A DNA stretch of 64,000 nt from Dioscorea cayenensis subsp. rotundata (Eukaryota > Streptophyta > Magnoliopsida > Dioscoreales > Dioscoreaceae), in contig NC_052479.1 of assembly GCF_009730915.1 (NCBI RefSeq), positions 310,001-374,000 of the forward strand. Direction: 5' to 3'. Below are positions 33,032 to 48,075 of this stretch, piece by piece (within the stretch, counting starts at the first letter, position 1; every line of letters begins with the position of its first letter). The position numbers and the translations under genes are program-made. The notes under the pieces were generated by a model. That model was not told the DNA's origin and did no database searches. It worked only from the letters and a program-made list of their open reading frames with translations.

Positions 33032-34989
33032 GACTGAATAGTTGATCTGTAAGCTTGTTCTTGAGATTCGTCTATGAATGGAGGATGAGGAGGAGAAGCA
33101 TGGACGCCATGAAAGAGCTCCTTTTGGTGCTTCTTTTGGAGAAAGCGAAGAGAAAAAGGAAGCACAGTGAAAGGGAAGAGAGAACAGTGGTCGCAATAAT
33201 GGGACCTGGAGTTAGAGGTTGCAGGCTCCGGGAAGGTAAACCAACAGATATAGGATTGCGGATGAATATCAGCCGTTGGATTTTGGTGCTTTGGGATTCG
33301 GACTTGTACTGAGATGAGGATGAATGAGTGGCTCTTGCTAGTGCACGTGCTATTACGCCATGGTGTAATAGTTTTCCGTTTATTGGTCCCTGTTTTATTT
33401 TATTCTGATTAAATAGTCCATATCTTTTTTTTTACTTGTTTTTTGCTTTTTTTTAATAAAAAGATTATATTCTATTTTTTATTAAAATATTACGAGTGAA
33501 ATTTTTAATAAAATATTCGTTTGTCCTTGCTTGTGTATGGTATAGATATATATATATATAATCTGAAAAAGAGAATCTTGGAGATATTAAAATCTAGTAG
33601 TAATGTAGCTAGTTTATAAAATAGGATGAAATTAGTTTTTTTTTATTTTTTTTTGAGATTTGTAAAAAAAAAAGAATGAAAGGATTTTTTTTTTTTACAA
33701 AATTCAGTGTTAAATTGGTTGATTATTTACTGTGGGACACGTGTCGGTTCCGGGTGGAGATCTTTTGCTTGAGAGGGCGCCCGGATTTCACGTCGGTTGG
33801 GAAAAACGAGGCTCGAGTCCACCTGGATTTGACTGTACGGTAACTGTGGGAAGACGTGGGAGGAGAGAGAATGAGAACAGGGACTTTTTGTAAAAAAATA
33901 TTCCATATCATGGGGACTAGCATTAAATAAACTTAGTTAAATAAATAAAAATTAATTGGATCAGGGCGGTTCTCGATCCCGATGTCATGTTGTTGGAAAT
34001 CAAGAAGCCTTAATTTTTTTCTTTTTTCTTTTTTTTATAATATAAAATACTACATGTTTGTTGGAAAGCATTATCTTGATAATTTTTTGAAAAAATTTGA
34101 TTACTCAAATGATAAATTTAACAAGTTAAATATTAGATTTAACATGTAATTTAAAATATAATTTTCCTTTGCTCGTGATTAATTGTAGTATGTGACTTAT
34201 GTAAGTGCCTTTGGTATTATTTATAGTTTAAATTAATTATAGGGAACTTAATAATTTTTTATTTATTTAATACTAGTGATTTATTTTTGTAATTAATAGT
34301 TGAAAATTAAAATTTATTATTTAAGTAAATTTTGTTAAAAAAAAAATCATGATTTGGACATTTACCTAAAAAATATAAAAATAATAAAATAAAAATAAGG
34401 AAAAAAAGGGAGGTCGACACTGTAGTTGTGTCTCCTTTTGATACTTCTTACTTTTATTTTTATTAAGTGGAAAGAACTTTTGTTTTATTGCTTGTTTGAA
34501 TGACTACCTATTTGACATAAATGCCTAAGTTACATTGGTTCCTGCAATAAAGTAGGTTCAGCAAAAATGCTTTACCAAATATACATATATTCGATTAAAA
34601 AATTTATCCCAAAATAGTCCAACAAAAATCTTCAAAAATAAAACAACAGTTCACATACACTACAGATAAGATCATGTGTAAGCAACTGAGAACCTGGAGA
34701 GTTTCCAGAAGACAAGAATAAGCAATTGTTGCTTAATACAAAGTCAGGACTAGTTACTAGTTACATCAACACCATGACCAACAACAAAGAAGAGAAAATG
34801 AGAACAATTTAAAGCACACATTTCATCTTGAGTTCAGTGAAAATTCTCTTCAGGCTCTGAGAAACCTAACTATCTCCTTCAATAATCATCAAAATCACAC
34901 AACTAATAGTCCACACATAAGGAACTCACATTAATGTTAAATTCATCTTCATGCAAAACAAACACAGTCACTGAATGCAGGCTCAAGCA
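33032..34989. other. BEL1-like promoter and AT-rich DNA before the RABA 3' UTR
   Basis: Upstream region of the homeobox gene. GTGCACGTGC near 33340 and GACACGTGTC near 33736 contain G-box cores (CACGTG). 33400-34450 is AT-rich with homopolymer runs and no gene. 34500-34989 is likely RABA 3' UTR. Confidence 0.45.
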
Positions 34990-35765
34990 CTAAGTGGAAC
35001 AGCAAGTTCTCCTTGAAAAGGTTCCAGATGAATCAGTTACATTGATAGTTGTCCCCTGAACAGGTGGTGCTGTGGCTGTGGCTGTGGCCTCCTGAGCAGC
35101 AAGCGCCTTCTTGCTTACAATGTGATAGATCTCTGTAAGAATAGTCTGGAATGCCTTCTCAATGTTGAGTGATTCTAGTGCTGAGGTTTCAAGGAAGAAA
35201 AGTCCTTCCTTCTCAGCGAATTCCTGCGCATCATCTTCCTGAACAGATCTTAAGTGTTTCAGATCAGACTTATTACCAGCCATCATAATGACAATGTTGG
35301 AGTCAGCATGGTCCCGGAGTTCACGTAGCCATCGCTGAACATTGTCAAATGTTTGCCTCTTTGTTATGTCATACACAAGGAGAGCACCTACTGCACCCCT
35401 GTAGTATGCACTTGTGATGGCACGGTACCTTTCTTGACCAGCAGTATCCCATATCTGTGCTTTGACAGTCTTCCCTTCTATCTGCTCAGAAACTACGGTT
35501 GTTATTGCTCATATCTGCTATGCTAAAGGATAAATGCAAGCGAGATTAAAGTTTGATACTTTGCAAATAAACTAAAAAAATTTAGAAAGATGGCAGTGCT
35601 GTTTTGTTTGGGTTGCAAATTTAATTTCAGACAATCTTGCAAGAAGTTACAAATTTCAGTTAACAGTAAGTACCTTGATTGTTTATACGGGCATAAAAAT
35701 ACCTCCGTAAATGAATTTGAAATGAAGATATCAAGCATCTTATTGAACTTAAAGGCCTATAGTGC

Positions 35766-35802
<37 letters not shown>

Positions 35803-37046
35803 GTATATTTATAGGTTCAAACAACTTATTGGACGTAAGTCACGGGAAGAAATCAGCAGAGTAATTGCAGATACTAAAGTGGCCGTATTCTGTATGTTTG
35901 ACCAATACCGTAATGGCATTATTCTTGTGTCAGAGACTCAGAATACAAAAGTTTTAGGTACTTTTTTAGTCAATCTCCCTAATAAATTATCTTGAGCAAG
36001 ACACTTGTCTTTCTGATGACAAATCAGCCTAGAGTTTGGTGCCCTTCAGTAATGTCCAACAAGGAATTTGATTTCTAGGTTGAGATTGAATAAAAAAAAA
36101 AACCTATGAACACAAAGAAAAAGAAAAAAACAGATTTCCAACTATAATTTTCGATTACTTATCCTTCCCTCCATTTCCCTTTTCAATCGAAACATATGCT
36201 AGACCTAACCTAATAATCAGCGATTAACGTTTGCATTGAGGAAAAATGGTTAAATCACAAGGAACATGTTAGAATCACCACCAAGCATGTTTCTATAGCT
36301 TTCTGCCTCTGAATGGCAAAAAGCCAGAACTATTTCAAGAAATATCAAAAGAACTGAAGAAACAAAGAAACCACCCCTGCAATCAAACAGTATGTATTTT
36401 ATTCTGTTTCCAAATCAAAAATCCAATACCTGATTTGTCCACATTTTCTTCTTCTTCTTCTTCTTCAAAAATAAAAAATAAAAAATAAAAAAACTTAATA
36501 AAGACCCCATCCTTTCAACACATGTGATTTCCATGACCATTGTCACTGAAATGTAAAATTCAATACTGTTCCATGGAGTACCAAAAGGTTTAATGAACTA
36601 AAAAAGCTGATAAAGTTCTCTGCTTTTTACAAGTACAGTAGTACTACATCTCACACGTGATGCATTCCACCACTGTTTCATGGAATATCGAAAGATCTAA
36701 AGATCAAAACAAACTAATAAAGATCTAATTTTTTTTTTTACAATAAGGACTACATCAACGAAAACTCATAGTTAGTTAAAAATTACAAGAAGAACAGAGA
36801 AATTATTCAAATAAAAAGTAGTATTTTGATGAACAGGATAACGGGAGATCATCAATAGTGAAAGTCGGAGAACAAGATCACCTGAAGAGTCCTGGTGGCG
36901 AACTCCACACCGATGGTGGATTTGGATTCCAAGCAGAACTCATTGCGAGTGAACCTCGATAGTATGTTGGATTTCCCAACTCCAGAATCGCCGATCAGCA
37001 CGATCTTAAAGAGATAATCATACTCATGGTCCACCCTGTGACCCAT
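34990..37046 (-). CDS. RABA2: RAB11/RABA2-type small GTPase
   Basis: Two exons, right to left: 36882-37046 and 34990-35481, giving 218 residues. The single intron falls after TRTLQ, a position I recall as usual in plant RABA genes. G1 is GDSGVGKS (19-26), followed by the effector loop [10 protein letters not shown]3 WDTAGQE (66-72), G4 NKSD (125-128) and G5 ETSAL. The C-terminus is TCCST with the double Cys for geranylgeranylation. The N-terminus [28 protein letters not shown], and [18 protein letters not shown] with KKALAAQEA match the RABA2 clade rather than RABA1 as I remember them. These GTPases act at the trans-Golgi/early endosome and the forming cell plate. The second exon begins at ATAGAAGG after AGCAG, giving Ile where relatives usually have Val. 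Confidence 0.93.
35768..35800. repeat. TA microsatellite in the RABA intron
   Basis: Run of about 15 TA units, in a 1.4 kb intron otherwise free of recognisable features. Confidence 0.9.
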
Positions 37047-38682
37047 TTTTCCGATCTCTATCACTGCTCTACCATCTGATTCAAGATGCAATTACAATCA
37101 ACAAAAATCAAGCAAATTCAAAGCGAAAGTCATTGAATTCCGATCAAAATACCAAAAATTCAATTCAATACGATCAAAATTATTGTGGAAAATCGGATTT
37201 CTTATCACCTAATGTCAGATCCTAGGGTTTCCGATTACCTGATTTCAGATCCAATCGAGGTATCGCCCAAAAGGTTGGTGATTGGAGAGAGAGAGAGAGA
37301 GAGAGCACGACAATGGAGACGAAACGAAGAAGCTGTCCATAAATTATTTTGAAACGGTTTTATACTATTTTTCTTTTTATTTAGGTTTACGAATAAAACC
37401 CTGCAAAATTTTATAATTACACATTTAAAAACTTGCTGATTTTCATATATACCCTAGAAAAATTATATCATGATTAACCATGGTTCCATCCTGTGACTTG
37501 TCCATAATTATAAAAAAATTAATTAATTAATTTGTGAAAAATATATTCTTTGCCTTCTGAAATATGTTACAATTTTTTATTCTTGAAAAGATCTTTATTA
37601 GTTGTATCATTATGTAAATGCATATATATATTTCAAGTATAAATCCATTTTTTATGAATTATTATATATAGGAATATAAACAATTATATAAAAATAATAT
37701 ATTTTATATAATTATATGAAACAATTTTACGATTAAAAATAAGCATGTGAAAGTTTTAAAAAAAATTCACATGTTTTATATAACGATAAATAAATCCATT
37801 AATTCAAACTACTCGAGTTTCGGTTTTTTTTTTTTATCAAAAAAAGACTTGAGTTTTGATTTTAGTCTTTTGATTTTACTAAGTAAAAATAAAATTTTGT
37901 TACCGTTTTTTTTTTTTATGGATATTGACAAGTCACTAATCCCCAACCATTGAGTTGTAAGAACTTGACAGTTTAGTGAGGATTTATTTTTATTTTTTTA
38001 ATAATTTTTAGTTTGTTAGTTTTAAAGATTGATGAAAATTAATTTAAAAAATAATCGGAAAACATGATAGAGCTGTTTTACATGCCATTTACCATGTCTT
38101 AAATGTCAATAAAGTCAATCGAAACAATAATTAAATTAACTAACTTAAAACAATTATAAACTTTCCATTTCTTTGTTTTCTTTTAATTTCAATACAAGTA
38201 TCATGTGCTTGTTGAACCGGGTGAAACCCAAGTTATCATAGAACCGTTGATTTACAAATGCTATTCTTTATTATTTAAAAGTAGTTAGTTGAAATAAATG
38301 TTGTTTAGACGTGTGAATATAAAATGTTTACATCTATCAAGTGTAATGTATCAAACTGTTAGATATATACATTATTTTATTTTTATTCACATGCACCCCT
38401 ACTTTTGCGGAGTACCATTTAGGACGGAATTTTATGCATAGACTGACAGAATAAATTTTAATAAATTTGAACACTTTTTTATGTGTTTTTATTTTTCAAA
38501 TGAATGGATGAGCTATTGACGGATTGACCTTAAGCAACTATTGCGAAAAAAAATTGATCATTTAACCTTTTTATATAGTAAGGGAAAAATTATTATTTTT
38601 TAATTTAAATGTGGTGAGTTGTTGGCTGAATATTAAAATGCACAGATAATTTTAATTTATAAATAATTTTCACTTTGGTTTT
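37047..38682. other. RABA2 promoter and AT-rich intergenic DNA
   Basis: The 5' UTR side has a GAGAGAGA tract at 37287-37307. Beyond about 37400 the DNA is AT-rich without genes. Confidence 0.5.
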
Positions 38683-39460
38683 TATATTTTAAATTGTTCA
38701 ATACAATGTGGTGTGTTTTTATGTTTTTTTTATTTATATTAGTTAATAAAGGCAGCATAAAATTTGTAAGTAATTACCAACACATATTTTTAAAATTTTT
38801 CCTTCAAACACTCTCAGAGTAGATTATACATTTACTTTAATAGTATGTCTAGATGTATAGATTATTTGATTAGCAATAATGATTACCCATTAAAAAATCT
38901 ATGTTTTTACTTATAATAAAAACCCATTATTTATTAATAAAAATTAATTACATATGAAATGTCTGATAACAAATATTTATAAAAAAATTACATGTAACAG
39001 ACAAAATTTATTTGCATAATAATGAAGTTAAAACATAATAACAAGTAAAAAATTACAAAACAAAGCAAAACAAGATCCATGACACATTTGGTATTTATTT
39101 ATATTAATCCATTTTGTTTTCTATATTTTAAATTCTTCATTTTTTATTTATATTAATGCATGAAGCTAGCACAAAATCCGCATGTAATTATGAATATATA
39201 CTCTCTAGTCTAAATTATTCAACAAAAACAATGATCACACATTTTAAAAATTAATTTGTTTACTTGTAATAAAAAACTCACTATTTTTTATAAAATTAAT
39301 TATGTATGAAATATCCAATAAAAACAATACTTGTATAAAAATATTTTACATGTACCATATAAAATTTATTTTCATGTCAATGAAGTTAAAACAAAACATA
39401 AGCAAAACGATAACAAAATAAAATAAAACACGATGCATGAATTAAAACATGAGCAAGAAG
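38683..39460. repeat. Diverged tandem duplication, about 440 bp offset
   Basis: TATATTTTAAATTGTTCA at 38683 and TATATTTTAAATTCTTCA at 39122 open two co-linear copies. Shared landmarks in order: TTTATATTA.T, AGC/AGCTAGCACAAAATC-type, AATTACxTATGAAAT, ATAATGAAGTTAAAACA and AAACAAxATxCATGA. Non-coding, old by divergence. Confidence 0.75.
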
Positions 39461-39721
39461 AATGGCATCTAATTTGACCACTTCCACAATTATAAGAATA
39501 GTGATTCGTTTTTCTCTCAAAATGGATCCATTTTTGTTATTTAACTAAGTTAAATTTATTTAATAAAATAGGTAAATTATGTGCAAAGCATATGCATCAC
39601 ACGCACTCAATCAAGCAATGTCGGGATTGAAATTTATCATCAGACGTACACACACTCACTCAAGCAATGCCAGGTTTGGATCACATGTTCGTGGTCACAA
39701 ACGATCCACTGGTATTACATT

Positions 39722-40680
39722 AAAGGTTTTTAGTAAGAGTAATGTTAATGTCCCGAATGCAAGTCCGGAGGTGGGGTATAATTTATCCATATTTATAAAA
39801 AAAAAATATAAAAAAATATAAATAAATAAAAAATATATATACACGTTTTCTCTTATTTTTCACAGGATTGGATTACGAGCTAGCTATCACAGACGGGCCA
39901 CTAGCATTACATCAAGGGGTTGTTTGGTTCATGATAATGACATATTACCACGTAATGAGATTACCATGGTAATATGAGTGGGAATGTTATATGGTTGGGA
40001 ATATTACGGTAATTTAATATAACCATGTTTGGTTGGGAACTCTTATTACCGGGAATAGTTCATTACCGTGTTTGGTTGTCATGGTAATCAATTTGTTAAA
40101 ATATAAAAAATTATAAGATTACCATGGTAATCCAAGATAGACACCAAATTTGGTGGTAATAGGATTACCACTTTCTTGATAATATTTATAAGTTGATAAT
40201 GTAATATTACCATCCACATTACCACTGGTGTAATATCAAACGTGGTAATATTTTCAGATTACCACGTAACACGTGGTAATCTTTCTACATTACCGTGAAC
40301 CAAACGGCCCCCAAAGATTTTTAGTAAGAGTAATGTTAATGTCCCGAATGCAAGTCCGGAGGTGGGGTATAATTTATCGATATTTATAAATAAATATAAA
40401 TAAATAAATAATATATATATACACGTTTTCTCTTATTTTTTATAGGATTGGATTACAAACTTGTTGTCTCGAACGGGTCACTAGCATTACATCAAAAGTT
40501 TTTGAAAAGAGTAATGTTGATGTCCTGAACACAAGTCCAGAGGTGAGGTATAATTTTTATTTTTTATTTTTAAAAGGTGAATAAACCCACTTGTTCATAT
40601 TTATGAAAAAAATATAAATAAATATAAATAAATAAATTATATATATATACGTTTTCTCTTATTTTTTTCACGGGTGTATG
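39722..40680 (+). repeat. Three-unit direct repeat (about 190 bp) interrupted by a MITE, ending at the Elongin C promoter
   Basis: Units start at 39722, 40312 and 40494. Each reads AGAGTAATGTTRATGTCC, GAAYRCAAGTCC, GAGGTGRGGTATAATTT, an AT tract, ACGTTTTCTCTTATTTTT, and the first two continue AGGATTGGATTAC. The third stops about 70 bp before the Elongin C start codon, so the last unit makes up much of that promoter. Confidence 0.85.
39916..40311. mobile_element. PIF/Harbinger-like (Tourist-type) MITE
   Basis: Ends GGGGTTGTTTGGTTCA and TGAACCAAACGGCCCC are inverted repeats of the GGG..GTTTGGTT class. A 3 bp direct repeat, CAA, lies at 39913-39915 and 40312-40314. Removing the 396 bp restores the repeat unit it interrupts. 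The interior is full of TTACCACG/ATTACCATGG short palindromes and has no gene. Confidence 0.8.
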
Positions 40681-40744
40681 AAGGAGTGAAAATGACCATG
40701 TTTTAGGTCAGCGCACTGGAGCAAGCTCATCGGGAGGAATAGCA

Positions 40745-41111
40745 ATGGAGGAGGAGACCACGAAGAAGGCGGAGATGGTGAAGCTCATAAGCGCCGAGGG
40801 CTTCGAGTTCGTCATCGATAAGCAGGCTGCCATGGTTTCTCAGACCATTCGCAACATGCTCACATCCCCAGGTTTGTGCCCTTCTTCTCCGTTTCTAGGG
40901 TTTTCGAACGCTATAGAAGCTCTCATCTCTCGATCTCGATTATCTCAGGTGGTTTCTCGGAGACGCAGCAGGGACAGGTGACTTTCCCGGAGATCAGCAC
41001 CCACATCCTTGAGAAGATCTGCCAGTACTTCTATTGGTCTCTGCAATTCGCTAGGTTCCATTCTCTGATCCCATTTCCCCTTTTGTTTGGATTAGTAGCG
41101 ATATATGTATA

Positions 41112-41148
<37 letters not shown>

Positions 41149-43229
41149 CCCTAGGAGCAGGATATGAATGGTTGATTTGCTATATGGTTTGAAGTAATGA
41201 ATTTGATTCTCTTTAGCTGATCCTTTACTAACAGTATCGTGTTTCATTCTCATTGGATAAATTCTGGTAATATGAAATTGTGCTGCTTTTATTTAATTGC
41301 GCATCATTCATTCAATTGTCTTGAAATTTCTAGTATTTGTATCTATTCTGTTTTATTTGTCATTTGCCTGATAATTTCTAATCTGAAATTGTGCTGGTTT
41401 TTATTCAATTAAGTATCATGTGCTGTGGTTGTTGGTTGTCTGATTTCATTTATTCTGCTGTATGGTTTATAAAGGTGGATTATTGTCTTCAGGGAATTTG
41501 TTTTTCGTAATTCATAATCAAAAGGATAGGTGATGTTGTTTTTCAAAGTTAATTATGGCCCTGATTGCTATTGAAAACCAAGATAATCAATACAGTATAC
41601 ATTATTCTGATCATGAAATCTATAACTGAATTATGTCAATGTGTATAGCAATGAAAAGATTTATATAAGTGAATGATTTTGTGTGGTCTTAATGGTTGCA
41701 AGGAACAAATTGGGACCATTATATGGTCTCATATTACCTAATCAGATTTGGTTTATAATTTGTATGGAAATCAATTTTGGCATTTGGTTTGTACTGGAAA
41801 TTATGAGTTTGTGATTATGGTTTTTGAGTTAAATCTATGTGTTCTTTGTGTCTTTTGTTCTTCGGTTTCTCTTGCTTGATTATCTATGGTGATTGGCATG
41901 ATAACAGTTAACATGATGAAAATGTTTAGCTAGACATATACATAGAGTGAGACTAGCTTAAGATTATGGCACGTAATAGTACATTGCAAGCCTCATCACA
42001 GTCTTAAAGAAAAAGGGATCCTGGTGAAAACAAAAACCATTGATTTTCTTCTTGTCAATGAGCCCAGGATATATGCCAAGATAAGGACATTCACAAAGCA
42101 CTGCTCTTCAGGGTTTGCTTAAGTTTACTACATAAGTTATATTTAAATATGTGTGTTAAATATGGTCACTCGTCGAGTTAATTTTATATTTGCTTCCATT
42201 CATAGAGTCAAAAAGTTAGTTTGGACCTCATGATTGGGTTATTATTTTCACTTATCTTCCCTACTGAATAATTTCCTTATAGCAGATTAGCTTGAGACAA
42301 GATACTCACTTTCATTATTTGTTGGTCATGCATGAGTTTGACAATGGTTAACTAGTCTTGTGGCGTAGTTTTTTTTATTCTTGCACAATTATTTTTATGA
42401 TTATTGATTGGGAGACAGGGCACTCACTTTTGTTAGTTGTTGATCATGCATGAGCTGAACAATGGTAACTAATTTTGTGGGGTGGTTTTCTTTATACTTG
42501 CTTAATTATTTTCGGATTAATTGCTTGGAGCAATGATTACTTCTTAAGTGGTTTTGGTTAATGCACCTGTCATTTGTATTAGTATTTAATTTTTTTGTCA
42601 TTTTCCATAAATTTCCTGTGAATGCAAATTTTATTTGCCCTATCCTTTCCTTTTTCTTCTCTCACTCTTTTTTTTTTTTTTTTTTTTTTTGGACACCTTT
42701 TAAATGTAAGTTTCTCTTGGCACTGATTTTCCTCTTGTTACTTGGTGATTACAATGCTTTAAAGCATCCAACAACCAGGTTGTGAATTTGAGGTATTTCT
42801 CTAGTTTATATTGTTAAAGCAGTCACCCAAACGAATCTTAATTGCTTCACAAACACACAATATCAGATAGGTATTGGCTATTGATTTGAATGTATTGTTC
42901 GTTTTTGTGGATTAGAATAAGTACTCATTTCTGTTTTAGTTTACTTCTTTGGTACTGCTCTACTTGATTCTTCATTAATTGGTACATTTTTTTACCATGA
43001 GCGAAATTGTTGCAGTTTGACATGAGATTCTAGTTTCCTAGTCTTACCTCAGGAAAGATGTAACAATGCAATTGTTTTCCTTGATAGTCCAAAACTATTA
43101 TAGAATTTATTTAAGATATTATCTCATCGTTCTCTTTTTTGTTCATGCAGTGGAAAGGAGACAGAGTTCCATATAGAGCCTGAAATTACACTGGATTTGA
43201 TGATGGCAGCTAACTACCTCCATTGTTAG
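40745..43229 (+). CDS. ELOC: Elongin C
   Basis: Three exons: 40745-40871, 40949-41054, 43151-43229, 103 residues in phase. The protein reads MVKLISAEGFEFVIDKQAAM, SQTIRNMLTSPGGF, QVTFPEISTHILEKICQYFY and GKETEFHIEPEITLDLMMAA ending NYLHC, nearly identical to the plant and animal family over its whole length. Elongin C has the SKP1/BTB-POZ fold and bridges BC-box proteins to cullin ubiquitin ligases, and also belongs to the Elongin transcription complex. Intron 2 is about 2.1 kb with a TA microsatellite (41113-41146) and a poly-T run (42669-42690). RPN11 begins 684 bp downstream on the same strand. Confidence 0.96.
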
Positions 43230-43805
43230 TTACTATGAAACTCAATTATCTCCATTATTAATTACTATGTAAGTTGAAAAGATTGGTGATCAATGTTGTT
43301 AAAGAGTTGCCAGTCCAGAATCTCAATAATTCTATACCTTTTCCTGATTTGCTGTTCAATGTATTGTATATACCAACACCTCAGGATTTGTGGATTTGAT
43401 GCTTTGCAGCAAAACTCAAATGGTTTTTTTTGGGTTAACATATATATACTTCAGGAAAAAATTTCAATGTCGATACATACTTTTTAAAAATGCAAATTTA
43501 TTTTATGAATAATCATCATTTAAATTGCCCAAATAAAAACATATTAAATGTCAAGCAGAATGCCTTTGCAGGTATTTATGAATGTCACATGATATTAGAT
43601 ATAATTGCAGGGGCGCATTGTAAATTTGTAATGTAAAATTTAGTAATGCTATTTATTTTAAAATTCATCAAAACTTTGAATTCGAGCATAAATTTTGGCT
43701 GTCTGGATAATTATAACTATAATTTTTAAATAAGTAAATTATACATAAATAAAGCATGTTATTTGGGCTCAAGTGGGCATTTTTTGACTTGATGGACCTT
43801 GTTAG
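43230..43805. other. Spacer between Elongin C and RPN11
   Basis: Elongin C 3' UTR followed by RPN11 upstream DNA. AT-rich, with no gene or repeat seen apart from the promoter motifs listed next. Confidence 0.5.
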
Positions 43806-43844
43806 TGGGCCGGGCCCAAAACATTGCGCAAGACTATAAATAAA
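43806..43844 (+). promoter_or_regulatory. RPN11 core promoter: site II palindrome and TATA box
   Basis: TGGGCCGGGCCCA at 43806-43818 is a perfect palindrome built of two TGGGCC (site II) motifs, an element common in promoters of housekeeping and cell-cycle genes. TATAAATAAA at 43835-43844 is well placed for a start about 30 bp on, leaving a leader of about 40-50 nt before the ATG at 43914. Function is inferred from motif type and spacing. Confidence 0.6.
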
Positions 43845-43913
43845 GGGCAAAGGAGCAGTGTGCCTTCTTTCGCAAGGCTTCGAAGTGAGAAAGGAGAACA
43901 AGATTGACGAGAA

Positions 43914-46844
<2,931 letters not shown>

Positions 46845-47734
46845 TTGAATCTTGCTCCTTTTATGGTTTTTTTGTCAAACTTTATATCATTATCTGTTTA
46901 CTTAGTTTGTTGTGTTATTAAACATTTCGTCCCCAAGAGATCAACAATCAGTGTGATTCATTTGTGATGATGTTTTCAATTACTGAATACATTACCCTTT
47001 ATGGCTAAACAGGAAATATTTCATTGCCTATATATGCTATCATGTATTCCTTTAAGTTTTTGTGTCTGTGTGTGTGTGTGAGCGATGCCGAGGCAGGTAA
47101 TTGGTGTTATTTGGGCGATGAGTTTATCCCAAATCAGGGGTAACCTATTTATACAAATTGAATTTATTAAATAAAAAATTAAATTTATTGAAAGACCATT
47201 GAAGTTTCCTTGAGAGCAGGGTTGATAATATTTTATATATATAAAGAAGACTGACCCTGTAGCTGAGTCAAGATGCTAAACCTAAAATTATTCTCATTAT
47301 GACAGACAGTTTGGTTACCAGTTGATTCCTAACATATGTATTGATAATAGTTTTTGATATGATGATGAATGGAACTAAGTGGCCAAGTGCCCTAAAAAGC
47401 ACTGGTTTACAACATAAAGACAGTGGGATCAGTGCCCTCATTATTCTTTGCTTGTTGACCTTAGTCTTCCACTATCATTTAATCTGTGTCCTTTCCTCCC
47501 TCTTTGCTTTTTGATTAAAGTTCACAGTTCACACTATGTTCCTCTGTTTCTCCTCATATTCATAATCATTTCAATGATAATGTTCAGCAATCCATACCCA
47601 TGAAATCATCATAATCATCATCATCTGTTTCTTATAATATCAAATAATATTCATTATTTATAATACTCCTATATATATATATATACACACATACATAAAC
47701 TGATAAACCTCCAACACAAAATTTTTATAAAAAT
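46845..47734. other. Tail-to-tail region between RPN11 and the cysteine-rich peptide gene
   Basis: 3' untranslated sequence on both sides. Short TG (47061-47080) and TA (47672-47684) runs. No gene seen. Confidence 0.5.
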
Positions 47735-48075
47735 TTACAAGAATTTCCAATTATGACAATTTAATTTAGCACAAGTAGAATCCCAAGTACTCCTACATGC
47801 TCCTCCATCTCCATCACAACACTCACACATAATCCCCAGACTTGCCAAAACCTTCACATACCCTACAAAAACAATCAAAATTAAACCCTAATTTATCAAA
47901 CCAACAACAACCTCAATAATATCATTTAAAAATACAACAACTTATTGATCAAATAAAACTTACTTTCTTGGTTGATCAGTGGAAGAGCCCTTGCTTCTGC
48001 AACTCCAAATAACCCTGAATTCAAACAAATCAATAACATAACAGAAAAGACCAACATACTTCTCTGCAAACCCAT
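47735..48075 (-). CDS. Small secreted six-cysteine protein
   Basis: Two exons, right to left: 47964-48075 and 47735-47862, joined GT-AG, give 79 residues. The N-terminus is a signal peptide: a hydrophobic core VFSVMLLICLNSGLFGV ends AEARA, a likely cleavage point near residue 29. The mature part ends in a compact Cys-rich block, MCECCDGDGGACRSTWDS then TCAKLNCHNWKFL, with six Cys. Small plant proteins ending in a CxCCDG..G.C.STW...C.KL.C..WK pattern exist in other species as far as I recall, but I know of no assigned function. The even Cys count suggests three disulfides in a secreted peptide. I chose the start at 48075 because it directly precedes the signal peptide. Other upstream in-frame codons only add AT-repeat residues. 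Confidence 0.75.

Noticed and set aside
33960-34010. Retroelement or tRNA-like sequence around GGTTCTCGATCCC
   Set aside because: Poor match to a B box and no second landmark.
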